Origin: Bryobacteraceae bacterium
GTDB taxonomy: Bacteria > Acidobacteriota > Terriglobia > Bryobacterales > Bryobacteraceae
Assembly: GCA_026002875.1 (NCBI GenBank)
Contig: BPGE01000001.1
Coordinates: 4,526,001 to 4,590,000, forward strand
Reading direction: 5' to 3'
DNA length: 64,000 nucleotides
The notes under the pieces were generated by a model. It did no database searches. It had not been told where the DNA came from and was given only the letters and a program-made list of their open reading frames with translations. A program made the translations under genes and the position numbers. Of the stretch, positions 9,113-17,327 are shown piece after piece. Position 1 is the first letter of the stretch, and every line of letters starts with the position of its first letter.

Positions 9113-10339
9113 TCAGGATTTTTCTGTTGGAGAGGCTGCGTCGCGGATGACTGCGGCCAGTTTCAGCAGCGGATTTTCGGCGCCCGCCCTGCCCGTCAGG
9201 CAGAACGCCGGGAGTCCGCGACCCCCGCCGAACGCCACCACAGGCGCGCCTGCGATCAGGGCGGTGGCAAGCCACTCCTGCGGACCCGCGTCCGCCTCCG
9301 TTTCCGGTTCAGCCAGGGAAGCCGCCGGAAAGATCACGGCGTCAGAGCCGGCAAGGGCTTCGTTGAACCACTCCTGCACTTCCCGCCGCAGTCGCATCGC
9401 GCGCAGGTAGTCGAAAGCGGTCAGCTCCCGGGCCTGCTCAAGAATCTCCCTGCCCTCCGCCGCCGACGCCATCTCGTCCTCCATGGCCTCGCACGCCTCC
9501 GCCGCCAGGATAATCTCCAGAATGTCCCAGGAGAATCCCTTCGGACGCGGAGCGGATTCGACGGCGGCACCCATCTTGCCGAGAGCGGTCAACAGCTCCG
9601 GAACCGCCGCGCCTTCTGCTGCCAACAACTTATGGGAGAGCCGGGCATATTGCGGAACGAAGCGAAACGTACGTCCGGGAGAATGAAAGCAGCGGCTGTC
9701 GCCGCCGCTCATGGCGGAGAGCACATGGCCGCAGTCTTCGGGCGTGCCCGCCACGGCGGTGACGGCTGCCAGGGTCCAGGACGCCGGCGCCGTGCCGAAA
9801 CCGCTCACGGTTCCGAACGTGGGCCTGAGAGCCCAGCAGCCGTGGCGCAGGGCGGACCGCAGAACATTTCCGTTGAAATCGAGGCCGATCGCGAACGGCA
9901 GCAGGCGGCGTCCAACCACGGCTGCGCAGGGATCGGCGCCGGACCGCCAGAACTCCGCAGCGCCCGGAGGAGGAGAAGAGAGCAGAGCCAGAGGAATCGC
10001 TCTCGCGCCCCGGAGACGGCTCACGGCGGCCGCATCCTCCGCCTGCCTGGGGTGGACGTCTGCGTTCCAGAACGGCGGGCGCCCGGAGACCTGCAGGAGC
10101 TCGCTCACGCCGAACGGCGCACCCTGGAGGATGCCGCGAGTCCTTCCACGGCTCAGCTCCCGTTCCACCCCGCGGGCTGCGCTCATGGCCTCGCGCTCGA
10201 GAATCTGGAGGACGGAACCGTCCCGGGCGCCTTCCGCCTCGAGCGCCTGAACGGCCTCGCGGATGACGTCCCGCGCCTTGACTGATCCGGACCGCAGAAG
10301 GCCGTTCAGATCAAGCAGGCTCGCCTGCGCCTGAGCCAT
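9113..10339 (-). CDS. Amidase-signature-fold protein lacking the catalytic triad
   Basis: 408 residues that align by motif with GatA-type amidases (LLRSGSVKARDVI near the N-terminus; ALRPTFGTVSG matching the GLKPTxGRVSG block). The three catalytic positions are all changed: the Lys of GxPxGVKD is Ser79 (GAPFGVSE), the cis-Ser glycine-rich stretch GGSSGG is replaced by SGADPC (132-137), and the nucleophile of DTGGSIR is Asn157 (DFNGNVLR). It therefore cannot use the standard Ser-cisSer-Lys chemistry and is probably a binding or structural pseudoenzyme. It is the last gene of the aroDE run, 6 bp after a small ORF. Confidence 0.75.
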   Translation of the reverse strand: MAQAQASLLDLNGLLRSGSVKARDVIREAVQALEAEGARDGSVLQILEREAMSAARGVERELSRGRTRGILQGAPFGVSELLQVSGRPPFWNADVHPRQAEDAAAVSRLRGARAIPLALLSSPPPGAAEFWRSGADPCAAVVGRRLLPFAIGLDFNGNVLRSALRHGCWALRPTFGTVSGFGTAPASWTLAAVTAVAGTPEDCGHVLSAMSGGDSRCFHSPGRTFRFVPQYARLSHKLLAAEGAAVPELLTALGKMGAAVESAPRPKGFSWDILEIILAAEACEAMEDEMASAAEGREILEQARELTAFDYLRAMRLRREVQEWFNEALAGSDAVIFPAASLAEPETEADAGPQEWLATALIAGAPVVAFGGGRGLPAFCLTGRAGAENPLLKLAAVIRDAASPTEKS

Positions 10340-10345
10340 GGGACC

Positions 10346-10543
10346 TCACGGAATAAAACGGAACGCAGGAGATACGTTCTTGCCCGGCCGCGCGCGCCGC
10401 AGCTTTGCGGCGGCCGCCCGCACAGGCTTCTGACGGTCCGTCTCCTGCCGCCGGTCCTGCCGAGGCGTTTCCGGACGGGCGGCCAACGGCAGGGCGAGCG
10501 CCGCTGCCAGAAGCCGCCGGGTCAGACCTCCCTGATTCTTCAC
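10346..10543 (-). CDS. Small basic protein of 65 residues, probably translated by coupling
   Basis: Starts with GTG at 10543, overlapping the TGA of aroDE by 4 nt (GTGA), and ends 6 bp before the amidase-fold gene. The N-terminus (about 1-22) is a basic then hydrophobic segment, LLAAALALPLAARP, that could be a signal peptide or membrane anchor. The remainder is rich in Arg, Gln and Ala and looks disordered. I recognise no family. Its case rests on the packed position and coupling overlap. It might instead be a leader that keeps ribosomes moving to the next gene. Confidence 0.5.
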   Translation of the reverse strand: MKNQGGLTRRLLAAALALPLAARPETPRQDRRQETDRQKPVRAAAAKLRRARPGKNVSPAFRFIP

Positions 10544-12090
10544 AGGTGCCCCCCGTGCCTCCCCTGATGGAGGCGCAACATGTCTTCCTGCTCCTGCAGC
10601 GCCTCGAGCGCAGCGCGCTCCATGGCCGCCCGCGGGGCGCTCTCTCCGGTGAAGATTTCGAACTGGCGCGCCGCCTGCTCAAGGAACATTTCCAGGCCCG
10701 GAATCACCTTCCGTCCCTCGGCTGCGGCGCGCTTCAGGAGCAGGGTTTCCTGCGGCGTGTACACCAGATCGAAGACCAGCGAGGCCGGGATGGCGTTGCG
10801 GAAGAGGCAGTTTTCCGTATGCGGCCACATGCCCACCGGCGTGGCGTGGATCAGGACATCGAAAAAGCGGGACTCGGCCTGCTCGAGCGTCAGCGCTTCT
10901 GCGTCCGCCAGCTTGGCCAGCGCGCGGACGCGGTCGATGTTGCGGCCGGTGATGGCCAGGTTCGCTCCCGCATTCTTCAGGGCGAACGCGGCGGACCGCG
11001 CCGTGCCGCCGTTGCCGGCGATCAGGACGCTGGCTTTGTTCAGCCGGATGCGCTTTTGCAGAGGCACCAGAATGCCGTCGGTGTCGGTGTTGGTCCCCCG
11101 CCACCGCCCCGCCTTGCGGAACACCGTGTTGACGGCGCCGATCCGTTTCGTCAGCGGATCGATCGAGTCCAGATAGCGGATGATGCGGTGCTTGTGCGGG
11201 ATGGTGACGCTGAAACCGGCCAGCGGGAGCTTTTCGGCCAGCGAAAAGAAATCTTTCAGTTGAAGCGGAGAGACGAGAAACGGCAGGTAGAGCCCCTCCA
11301 CGCGGCGCGCCTGCAGGGCGCGGTTGTGGACGGCGGGCGAGATGCTGTGGCGCACGGGATCGGCAATCACGCCGAAAAACTTCGGCGATTTCCAGGCGCG
11401 GTCCACCCGGTACAGGTTTCTGAGGACGCGCGCCATCACCTGCCCCGCCGCCGTGCCTTCGGTCATGGACGGAGCGGCGTAGGTGTAGACGCCGCCGAAG
11501 ACCGGGCAGAGCACGCGCGTGGGGAAGCCCATCTCGGTCATCGCCAGCAGAATGAGCGGCGTTTTCGGGTAGCTGCGCGCCAGGGAAAGGACGCGCAGAT
11601 TGTCGGAAGGCTTCCTCGCCGTGGTGACGATCTTGTATGCGGAAGCGGGCACGCGCAGCATGCGCTTCATCAGCGGATCCAGGGCGGGCGTGCCCTCGTA
11701 ATTGTGGTAGCTGACGATGATGTGCGCCTTGCCTTCCAGCAGGTGCAGGGGCGCGAGGGGCGCTTCCGCGCTTTCGATTTCCACGTCCACGGCGCGCGCG
11801 CCGGCATCCACCGCCGCGCCCAGAATGCGGAACTCTTCCTCGATGCTGCCGTTGAAGCGGCCGTGGTTCTGATGACGCCGGCAGGTGGCCAGCAGCGTGG
11901 CGTCGGGGTACAGCTCGAGAAACTTCCGGATGACCGGCAGCCCGTCTTCGGGGCGGGGCAGATAATCCAGCCGGAATTCGAGGAATCTCTCCCCAGCGTC
12001 GGCTTCCCGCCGGGCGTGCTCCAGAAGACGCGACGCATCAGGCAATCCGAGGGCGATGCAAATCTTCGGCAATGGAGCGCGTGAGATCAT
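10540..12090 (-). CDS. aroDE: Bifunctional 3-dehydroquinate dehydratase / shikimate dehydrogenase
   Basis: A 516-residue fusion catalysing steps 3 and 4 of the shikimate pathway. The N-terminal type I dehydroquinase (about 1-225) shows the active-site Glu in LEFRLDYL, His in VSYHNYEGTP and the Schiff-base Lys in ASAYKIVTT. The C-terminal shikimate dehydrogenase (about 235-510) shows SPAVHNRAL, the catalytic Lys in TIPHKHR, NTDTDG, and the NADP-binding turn GNGGTARS. This order is known from plants and some bacteria. The minus-strand start at 12090 has GAGGAGGAC just upstream. The gene lies 60 bp after the DeoC-like gene. Confidence 0.95.
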   Translation of the reverse strand: MISRAPLPKICIALGLPDASRLLEHARREADAGERFLEFRLDYLPRPEDGLPVIRKFLELYPDATLLATCRRHQNHGRFNGSIEEEFRILGAAVDAGARAVDVEIESAEAPLAPLHLLEGKAHIIVSYHNYEGTPALDPLMKRMLRVPASAYKIVTTARKPSDNLRVLSLARSYPKTPLILLAMTEMGFPTRVLCPVFGGVYTYAAPSMTEGTAAGQVMARVLRNLYRVDRAWKSPKFFGVIADPVRHSISPAVHNRALQARRVEGLYLPFLVSPLQLKDFFSLAEKLPLAGFSVTIPHKHRIIRYLDSIDPLTKRIGAVNTVFRKAGRWRGTNTDTDGILVPLQKRIRLNKASVLIAGNGGTARSAAFALKNAGANLAITGRNIDRVRALAKLADAEALTLEQAESRFFDVLIHATPVGMWPHTENCLFRNAIPASLVFDLVYTPQETLLLKRAAAEGRKVIPGLEMFLEQAARQFEIFTGESAPRAAMERAALEALQEQEDMLRLHQGRHGGHL

Positions 12091-12150
12091 GTCCTCCTCG
12101 AAGGCTGGCCTGCAATGGAAGACGATATCATCTCACACCCCCGGCCTGCT

Positions 12151-12876
12151 CTACTGTCCGCTGTCCGCCTGCGCCTCCTGACGGGCCGCCCATTCCGCGG
12201 CGAGCCGGACCGCGTTCCCGCAGCACAGCCGGACCGCCCCGCGGCGCCACGCTTCCAGCCCCTCGTCCAGCGTCAGCTCCCCGGCCATCAACCCGAGCTC
12301 CAGCTCGCCGCGCGCAATGCGGACGAAGAGGTCGAGAGAGGCGATGCAATCCTGCACGGGATGTCCGCCCGCCAGGAGGCTGAGCACGGAGACATCGCAG
12401 CGCTTGCAGATCTTGGTGGCGATCACGCGCAGATCGTCGGCGAGCAGGGCGGGGTCGAGAATCGCGTGCAGCCGCGCGCCCGATTCCGCGCAGGACCGGC
12501 CGATCTGCATCAGTTCCGTCTCGACCTGCTGGAACTCGCGCGACAGCAGCTGCGCAGAGTTCAGAACGAACCCGATTTCGCGGACGCCGCGGCGCAGGAG
12601 ATCGCGCGCCTCGTAGAGCTTAGCGGCCGTCGTGGAGGCGCCGTAAGGAAATCCGGCGGCGGCGATCACGGCCGTCTGGCCGCTGCCGGCCGCCCTCAGC
12701 GCCCGCTCCGCATCGGCGGGGAAAACAGCGACGGCGCCGAGGCCGGCGGCCAAGGCTTCGCGGCATCCAGCCAGCAGAGCGGCGTCAGAAAGACCTGGAC
12801 GCAGGAGCCACAGCGACAACGCGCGCGTCCATTGTTCCGGAGACGGAAACTCTCGCCGATCGGGTGACTCTTCCAT
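12151..12876 (-). CDS. DeoC-fold aldolase homologue without catalytic lysines
   Basis: 241 residues resembling deoxyribose-phosphate aldolase over most of its length: AAGFPYGASTTAAKLYEAR matches the GFPLGATTTEVKxxEA block and LTLDEGLEAWRRGAVRL matches the C-terminal beta-strand region. The key residues are gone: the Asp of EIDMVIN is Gly102, the Schiff-base Lys of DFVKTSTGF falls on Val164, and the second Lys of VKASGG falls on Gly195. Normal aldolase chemistry is therefore excluded by established mechanism. The role is unknown. It sits 57 bp after the Tol-Pal operon and 60 bp before aroDE, which suggests readthrough co-expression. Confidence 0.65.
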   Translation of the reverse strand: MEESPDRREFPSPEQWTRALSLWLLRPGLSDAALLAGCREALAAGLGAVAVFPADAERALRAAGSGQTAVIAAAGFPYGASTTAAKLYEARDLLRRGVREIGFVLNSAQLLSREFQQVETELMQIGRSCAESGARLHAILDPALLADDLRVIATKICKRCDVSVLSLLAGGHPVQDCIASLDLFVRIARGELELGLMAGELTLDEGLEAWRRGAVRLCCGNAVRLAAEWAARQEAQADSGQ

Positions 12877-12933
12877 GGGGGATGCTCTCCAGGCTTCGCA
12901 ACGCCGGCAGGAAACGGACGGCGCGCTTCGGGA

Positions 12934-13791
12934 TCAGCGCTTCCGCGCGGGCGGTGCGGCGGTCAGTTTCTGCAGCTCGACCCGCGCGCGCCGGGCGGCG
13001 TCGCTGTTGGGCGCCGTCTTGATCAAAGCGCGAAGCTCCTGCTCCGCTTCCGCCCGGTTGCCGAGTTCCATCAGGGCGCGGGCCTTCATCAGGCGGGCGT
13101 CGTTTGTCTTCGAGTTGTTCGGATAGGCTTCCAGCACCCGGTCAAAGGCGGCCACGGCATCCTCGAAGCGCTTCTGGTTGTAATGAATCTCCCCGATGTA
13201 GTACTGCGCGTTGGGCGCCAGTTCCGTGCCGCCGAACCAGGCCAGGTAATTGGTAAACTGCTGCAGGGCGAGGTCGAAATTGCCGCCCATCTTGTCGCGC
13301 AGCGCATCGTCGTACAGGCTCTTGGCGGAGACGCCGGGCGGCGGGCCGCCTGCCGGCGCCGCAGGGGGAGCGGGAGGCGCCTGCATCATGCGGATGGTGT
13401 TTTCCAGATCCGCGATGCGCTGGTCGACCTTCGCGAGCCGCGAGTTGACCTCCACGAGCGTTTCGCGAATGTAGCCGAAGTCCTGGCTCAGCGTGTCCAC
13501 TTTGCCCGTGACGCCGGACAACGGCTTCACCATGGACTCTTCCAGCCGCTTCTTCAGTCCGCTGTCGAGCACGGCGAGGGAGCGGTTGGCGGCGGCGATC
13601 TGTTCCTGCATCGCCTTCAGCAGCTCTTCCATCTGGGCCAGCCGTTCGTTCTGCGTCTTGTTCATCAGCCGGACCTCTTCCTGCAGAAGGGCCAGGTCGC
13701 GGCCCAGCTCGACGAGCTGATCCCTGCGCTGCGCAGGCGCAGCAACGGGCCAAGCCAGGACAATGGCGGCGGCAATCGCGAATGTGCGCAT
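12934..13791 (-). CDS. cpoB: Tol-Pal accessory protein CpoB/YbgF
   Basis: 285 residues: a signal peptide (about 1-20, cleavage near APAQ), a long coiled coil (about 24-130, heptad-like Leu/Met/Glu repeats), a Pro/Ala linker, then TPR repeats (about 160-275) starting SLYDDALRDKMGGNFDLALQQF and including YYIGEIHYNQKRFEDA. This architecture and its place directly after pal match CpoB, the periplasmic trimer that links Tol-Pal to cell-wall synthesis at division. It is the last recognisable member of the tol operon here, 66 bp after pal. Confidence 0.92.
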   Translation of the reverse strand: MRTFAIAAAIVLAWPVAAPAQRRDQLVELGRDLALLQEEVRLMNKTQNERLAQMEELLKAMQEQIAAANRSLAVLDSGLKKRLEESMVKPLSGVTGKVDTLSQDFGYIRETLVEVNSRLAKVDQRIADLENTIRMMQAPPAPPAAPAGGPPPGVSAKSLYDDALRDKMGGNFDLALQQFTNYLAWFGGTELAPNAQYYIGEIHYNQKRFEDAVAAFDRVLEAYPNNSKTNDARLMKARALMELGNRAEAEQELRALIKTAPNSDAARRARVELQKLTAAPPARKR

Positions 13792-13857
13792 CGGTTTTCC
13801 TCCCCGCCGGAAGCGGCGCGGGGACGGCCGCCAGAGGCCGCCCCCGCGCTCCGGCGA

Positions 13858-14643
13858 TTACTGAACGCCGACGAAGTGGGCGCGGCGGTTCTGTTGCCAG
13901 CAGGACTCGTTCGACTCGGTGCAGAAGGGCCGCTCCTTGCCGTACGAGATGGTCTTCAGGCGGTCCGCCGGAACGCCGAGCTGGACCAGGAACTCCTTGG
14001 TCGCGTTGGCGCGGCGGTCGCCCAGACCCAGGTTGTACTCGGCCGAGCCGCGCTCGTCGCAGTGGCCTTCAATCAGGATGGCCGCCGAGGGGAAGTCGCT
14101 GAGAATCGCCTTCAGTGCCTCGACGTTGCGCTGCAGCGTGGCGCGGGCGTCTTCGCGGATTTCGCTCTTGTCGTAATCGAAGAAGATGTCCTGCACCTCG
14201 CGCGCGATGCGCTCGGCAAGGCTGGCCTTCGGCTTGGCCGGCGGGGGAGGAGGTGGCGGGGGAGCGGTCACCGTCACTGTAACGGCAGCCACGGCATCGC
14301 CTCCGGCGCTGCGCGCCGTCATGCGGTAGGTGGTCGTGTCGCTGGGCGAAACGATCCGCTCGCCGCGCGGGGGAACCGTGCCGATGCCCTGGTCGATCAC
14401 GACTTCGCTGGCGTTCTCCACGTTCCAGCGCAGCGTCGAACTCTGCCCGCGCGTGATCGTCGAGGGCTCAGCCGTAAAGGAGCGGATGACCGCCGCCGCG
14501 GGTTTCGGCTCTTCCTTCGGAGGAGGAGGCGGAGGGGGCGGAGGGGGCGCGGGCTGCTTCTTCTTGCAGCCGGCCGCAAACATCAACAGGAACACACTCA
14601 GGATGCCGGTGGCGATGAGCCGTGGTGTCAACAGGCGCTTCAT
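13858..14643 (-). CDS. pal: Peptidoglycan-associated lipoprotein Pal with extra Ig-like domain
   Basis: 261 residues from the ATG at 14643. The lipobox is LLMFAAGC with lysines after the Cys, favouring outer-membrane sorting. Next come a polyproline run, an Ig-like segment (about 45-125, PSTITRGQSSTLRW through TTTYRMTARSAGG), a second polyproline run, and the C-terminal OmpA/Pal peptidoglycan-binding domain with IEGHCDERGSAEYNLGLGDRRA. Classical Pal lacks the Ig-like domain. It anchors the outer membrane to the wall and binds TolB. The frame is open further upstream, but the lipobox fixes this start. It follows tolB by 83 bp. Confidence 0.93.
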   Translation of the reverse strand: MKRLLTPRLIATGILSVFLLMFAAGCKKKQPAPPPPPPPPPPKEEPKPAAAVIRSFTAEPSTITRGQSSTLRWNVENASEVVIDQGIGTVPPRGERIVSPSDTTTYRMTARSAGGDAVAAVTVTVTAPPPPPPPPAKPKASLAERIAREVQDIFFDYDKSEIREDARATLQRNVEALKAILSDFPSAAILIEGHCDERGSAEYNLGLGDRRANATKEFLVQLGVPADRLKTISYGKERPFCTESNESCWQQNRRAHFVGVQ

Positions 14644-14726
14644 GATGGGCGAAATGCCTCCCTTCTGTTTACTGTCTCTGATCTGTCCGGAGTCTGCGAT
14701 TCTTCGTCTTCCCTCAATCCAGTCCG

Positions 14727-16085
14727 TCACTTCGACCACACTGGCATCCAGTTGTTGCCTTCCGTCGTCAACTGACGGACGCCCGTGCCGTCGGCCAGCA
14801 TGGTGAAGATCTGGTAGGAACCGGTGCGGTTGGAGCAGAACGCCAGGTGGCGCCCGTCGGGCGCCCAGCTTGGGTTCTCGTTCCTGCCTTGCCCGTGCGT
14901 GAGCTGCACCGTCTCCTTCGAGGCTACATCCATCAGGAACAGGTTCCAGTTGCCGGGCGCGTAGCCTCGGGTCCAGGCGAACGCCAGATGCCTCCCCTCC
15001 GGGTGCCAGGCAGGGTTGCTGGCCTCGCCCTCCCCGTTGGTCAGCCTTTCGACGTCCGCGCCGTCCATATTCATTCTATATATCTGTTGCAGCCCGCCCC
15101 GCCCGCTCACGAAGACGATGTCGGCGCCGGTCTTCGGGTTCACCTTGGGCTCGGCTTCGATCGCTCGAGTGTTCGTGAGCCTTCGTGGATTGCTCCCGTC
15201 CAGATCGGCGATGTAGATCTGCATGTAGCCGCTCACCGAGGAGGCGTACAGAACATGGCGTCCGTCGGGAGTGAACGACGCCTGCGCATTGGTGGGCGCG
15301 GCGGAATTGCGGAACGGGATGAAGCGTCCCGTCTCCGTCGAATACATCATGATCTGCGGCTGCCCTTTCGCGTACGTGGTGAACGCCAGCCGCCGTCCGT
15401 CGGGAGAAACCGAAGGCATGGTGCTGATCGAGTTGAAATGCGTCAGCCGCCTCTGGTTGCTGCCGTCGAAGTCCATCACCCAGATCTCTTTGGTCCCCTT
15501 GCCCTGGCGGTCGCTGACGAAATAGATCTTCGAGCCCACCAGCGACGGGACGCCGAACTGCGCGAGGATGTCGGCGGCGTATTCGTGCGCGATCTTGCGG
15601 GCGCCGTCGGCGCTGAGCTCGCCCGTGTAAATCTTCGCGAACACGCGCGCCGAGGAAGGCTGGTCGAGCCGGGTGTTGAAGAAGTTGCCGAAGGCCACGA
15701 GCCGCCCGCCCTGTTCGCCGAGATAACCGAAGCCGAGATAGTCCGCATTGACCGGCGCGCCGGCCCAGTCGGCGAGGCAGAGCCCTCCGCAGGGCGCCTG
15801 CGGCGGCGAAGGCGTGCGCAGGTCGCGTTCCTGCTGCGGCGCGTTGAGAGGATAGAAGCTCTTCGGCGCCATGGTGAACACCCCGGAGCGCTGCACGTCT
15901 TCAAACACCGTGGCGTTGAAGACGTCGGCGAACTGCGCCGACGCGCCCGCGCCGCGGAAGTCGGGCAGCGCGATCACTTTCCTCGCGCCGCCGGTCAGAC
16001 GGATCACGATATCGCTCTGCACCTGCGTATACGCGGCCGCTGCGGCCAGCGCGATTATGGCAACCACCATCCAGTGTCGTTTCAT
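14727..16085 (-). CDS. tolB: Tol-Pal periplasmic protein TolB
   Basis: 452 residues: signal peptide (about 1-20), N-terminal TolB domain, then a six-bladed beta-propeller with repeating blades carrying SPDGRRLAF, TPDGRHVLY, HPEGRHLAF and APDGRHLAF. The propeller binds Pal. The N-terminal domain has a local insertion around residues 85-105 with a CGGLC cysteine pair that I do not recall from proteobacterial TolB. The start codon overlaps the tolA/tonB stop by 4 nt (ATGA), so the two are translationally coupled. Confidence 0.95.
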   Translation of the reverse strand: MKRHWMVVAIIALAAAAAYTQVQSDIVIRLTGGARKVIALPDFRGAGASAQFADVFNATVFEDVQRSGVFTMAPKSFYPLNAPQQERDLRTPSPPQAPCGGLCLADWAGAPVNADYLGFGYLGEQGGRLVAFGNFFNTRLDQPSSARVFAKIYTGELSADGARKIAHEYAADILAQFGVPSLVGSKIYFVSDRQGKGTKEIWVMDFDGSNQRRLTHFNSISTMPSVSPDGRRLAFTTYAKGQPQIMMYSTETGRFIPFRNSAAPTNAQASFTPDGRHVLYASSVSGYMQIYIADLDGSNPRRLTNTRAIEAEPKVNPKTGADIVFVSGRGGLQQIYRMNMDGADVERLTNGEGEASNPAWHPEGRHLAFAWTRGYAPGNWNLFLMDVASKETVQLTHGQGRNENPSWAPDGRHLAFCSNRTGSYQIFTMLADGTGVRQLTTEGNNWMPVWSK

Positions 16086-16876
16086 CGTTTCAGCTCAAAC
16101 CAGAATTCGACCCGCGCGGGATCGCCCTCGCAACCCGGCGGGATCGGCTCGAAAGGACTTGCCTCCAAGATAGCGCGCTGCGCCGAGTAGTCCAGCGCAA
16201 CGTTTCCGCTCGATTGAATCAGACGCACATTGCGCACCTGGCCGTTGCGCTGCAATTCGAACATGACGATCGCGGGCGGCAGCGTGCGGATCCGGGGATC
16301 CACCTGCTCGGTCCGCCACCGCTGGGCCACGCGGTCCCGCAGCACGGTCACGTATCCGCCGCATCGCGCCCCGAAGGGAGCGCCGCTGCCCACGCCCACG
16401 CCGCCGGCGCCCGGAGCGATCGAGTACATCGGGCTGGCCGCCGCCTGTCCGCCGCGGCTGAACACCTGGTTGTCGCCGAACTCCCGCACGTCGCGGCGCG
16501 CGGTCTCGGTGCGCGGCGTGCGGTCCGTGCGCGGGGCCTTGCGGCTCTTCAGCGCAATGGCGTCAGGCTCGGGCTGCTTTGCGGCTTTCTTCGTCTCCTG
16601 CTTCGGCGGAGTGGGGATCTGGGATTCGGTGTCCGAGGCCAGCCGGTTCACCGGTCCGCTGCGTCCGGCGATGGGGATGTTGCGCACGGGGCTGACACTG
16701 TAGGCGCTGCCGCCCCCCAGCGAATTCGGATCGCCCCACGGCGTGCGCCTCCCGGCGCCGGTGATGGCCGTGGCCGCAATCAGCCCGAACACAAGGGCGT
16801 GCAGCGCCAGCGAGGCCAGCAGCGGGCGGCGGAACTCGTCCCGCTCCTCGAGCACGTCGACGTGGCGCAGCTCCAT
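16082..16876 (-). CDS. TolA/TonB-type energy-coupling protein
   Basis: 264 residues: a short cytoplasmic N-terminus, one membrane helix (about 25-42, ASLALHALVFGLIAAT), a Pro/Lys/Arg-rich periplasmic linker, and a C-terminal TonB-like domain (about 175-262) with QRWRTEQ, VMFELQRNGQVRNVRLIQSSGN and PFEPIPPGCEGDP. Position between tolR and tolB assigns it the TolA role, transmitting proton-motive force from TolQR to Pal, although the linker is much shorter than the long helical TolA II of E. coli. It overlaps tolB by 4 nt. Confidence 0.88.
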   Translation of the reverse strand: MELRHVDVLEERDEFRRPLLASLALHALVFGLIAATAITGAGRRTPWGDPNSLGGGSAYSVSPVRNIPIAGRSGPVNRLASDTESQIPTPPKQETKKAAKQPEPDAIALKSRKAPRTDRTPRTETARRDVREFGDNQVFSRGGQAAASPMYSIAPGAGGVGVGSGAPFGARCGGYVTVLRDRVAQRWRTEQVDPRIRTLPPAIVMFELQRNGQVRNVRLIQSSGNVALDYSAQRAILEASPFEPIPPGCEGDPARVEFWFELKR

Positions 16877-16888
16877 GGCTTTCCGCCC

Positions 16889-17323
16889 TCACTGCCGCGA
16901 ATCTTCCGGTTGCGTCACGACGCGGACGTCGAGCCCGCGTTCTCCGAGCGCGCTGATCACCTGCGCAATCGGATCCCAGATCGTCTGGCTGTCCGCTCTC
17001 ACATAGACGGCCTTCGCCCCCGGAAACCGCCGCTGGAACTCTTCGCCCAGGCGGTGGATGTTGACGGGCGATTCATTCAGGTACAGCTCGCCGTTGCGGG
17101 TGAGGGTCACTACGGGCAGCTCTTCGGCGCTGTCGCGCACCTGCTTCACCTTGGGCACCTGCACTTCCAGGCCGAACTCCATCACGTGGGCCGTCAGCAT
17201 GAAGATGATCAGCAGCACCAGCACGACATCCACCAGCGGCACGACGTTGATCTCCGACAGCGCCCCGACGCTGCGCCGCCTGTAGCTGCCGCCGCCTCCG
17301 CCGCCGTTGACCGAGAACGCCAT
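16889..17323 (-). CDS. tolR: TolR/ExbD-family proton-channel protein
   Basis: 144 residues with a glycine-rich N-terminus, a single membrane helix whose NVVPLVDVVLVLLIIFMLTA carries the essential Asp of the TolR/ExbD family, and a periplasmic domain ending near VRVVTQPEDSRQ. It partners TolQ to form the ion-conducting motor that energises TolA. It lies 4 bp after tolQ and 12 bp before the tolA/tonB gene, in the standard operon order. Confidence 0.95.
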   Translation of the reverse strand: MAFSVNGGGGGGSYRRRSVGALSEINVVPLVDVVLVLLIIFMLTAHVMEFGLEVQVPKVKQVRDSAEELPVVTLTRNGELYLNESPVNIHRLGEEFQRRFPGAKAVYVRADSQTIWDPIAQVISALGERGLDVRVVTQPEDSRQ

Positions 17324-17327
17324 GGCG

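Noticed and set aside
10311-10682. A 123-residue minus-strand frame overlapping the 65-residue ORF
   Set aside because: Arg/Ser/Pro-rich out-of-frame shadow of the aroDE end; it overlaps two better-supported genes.
14230-14550. G-rich runs in the pal gene as a possible quadruplex element
   Set aside because: They are fully explained by the coding of two polyproline spacers on the minus strand.
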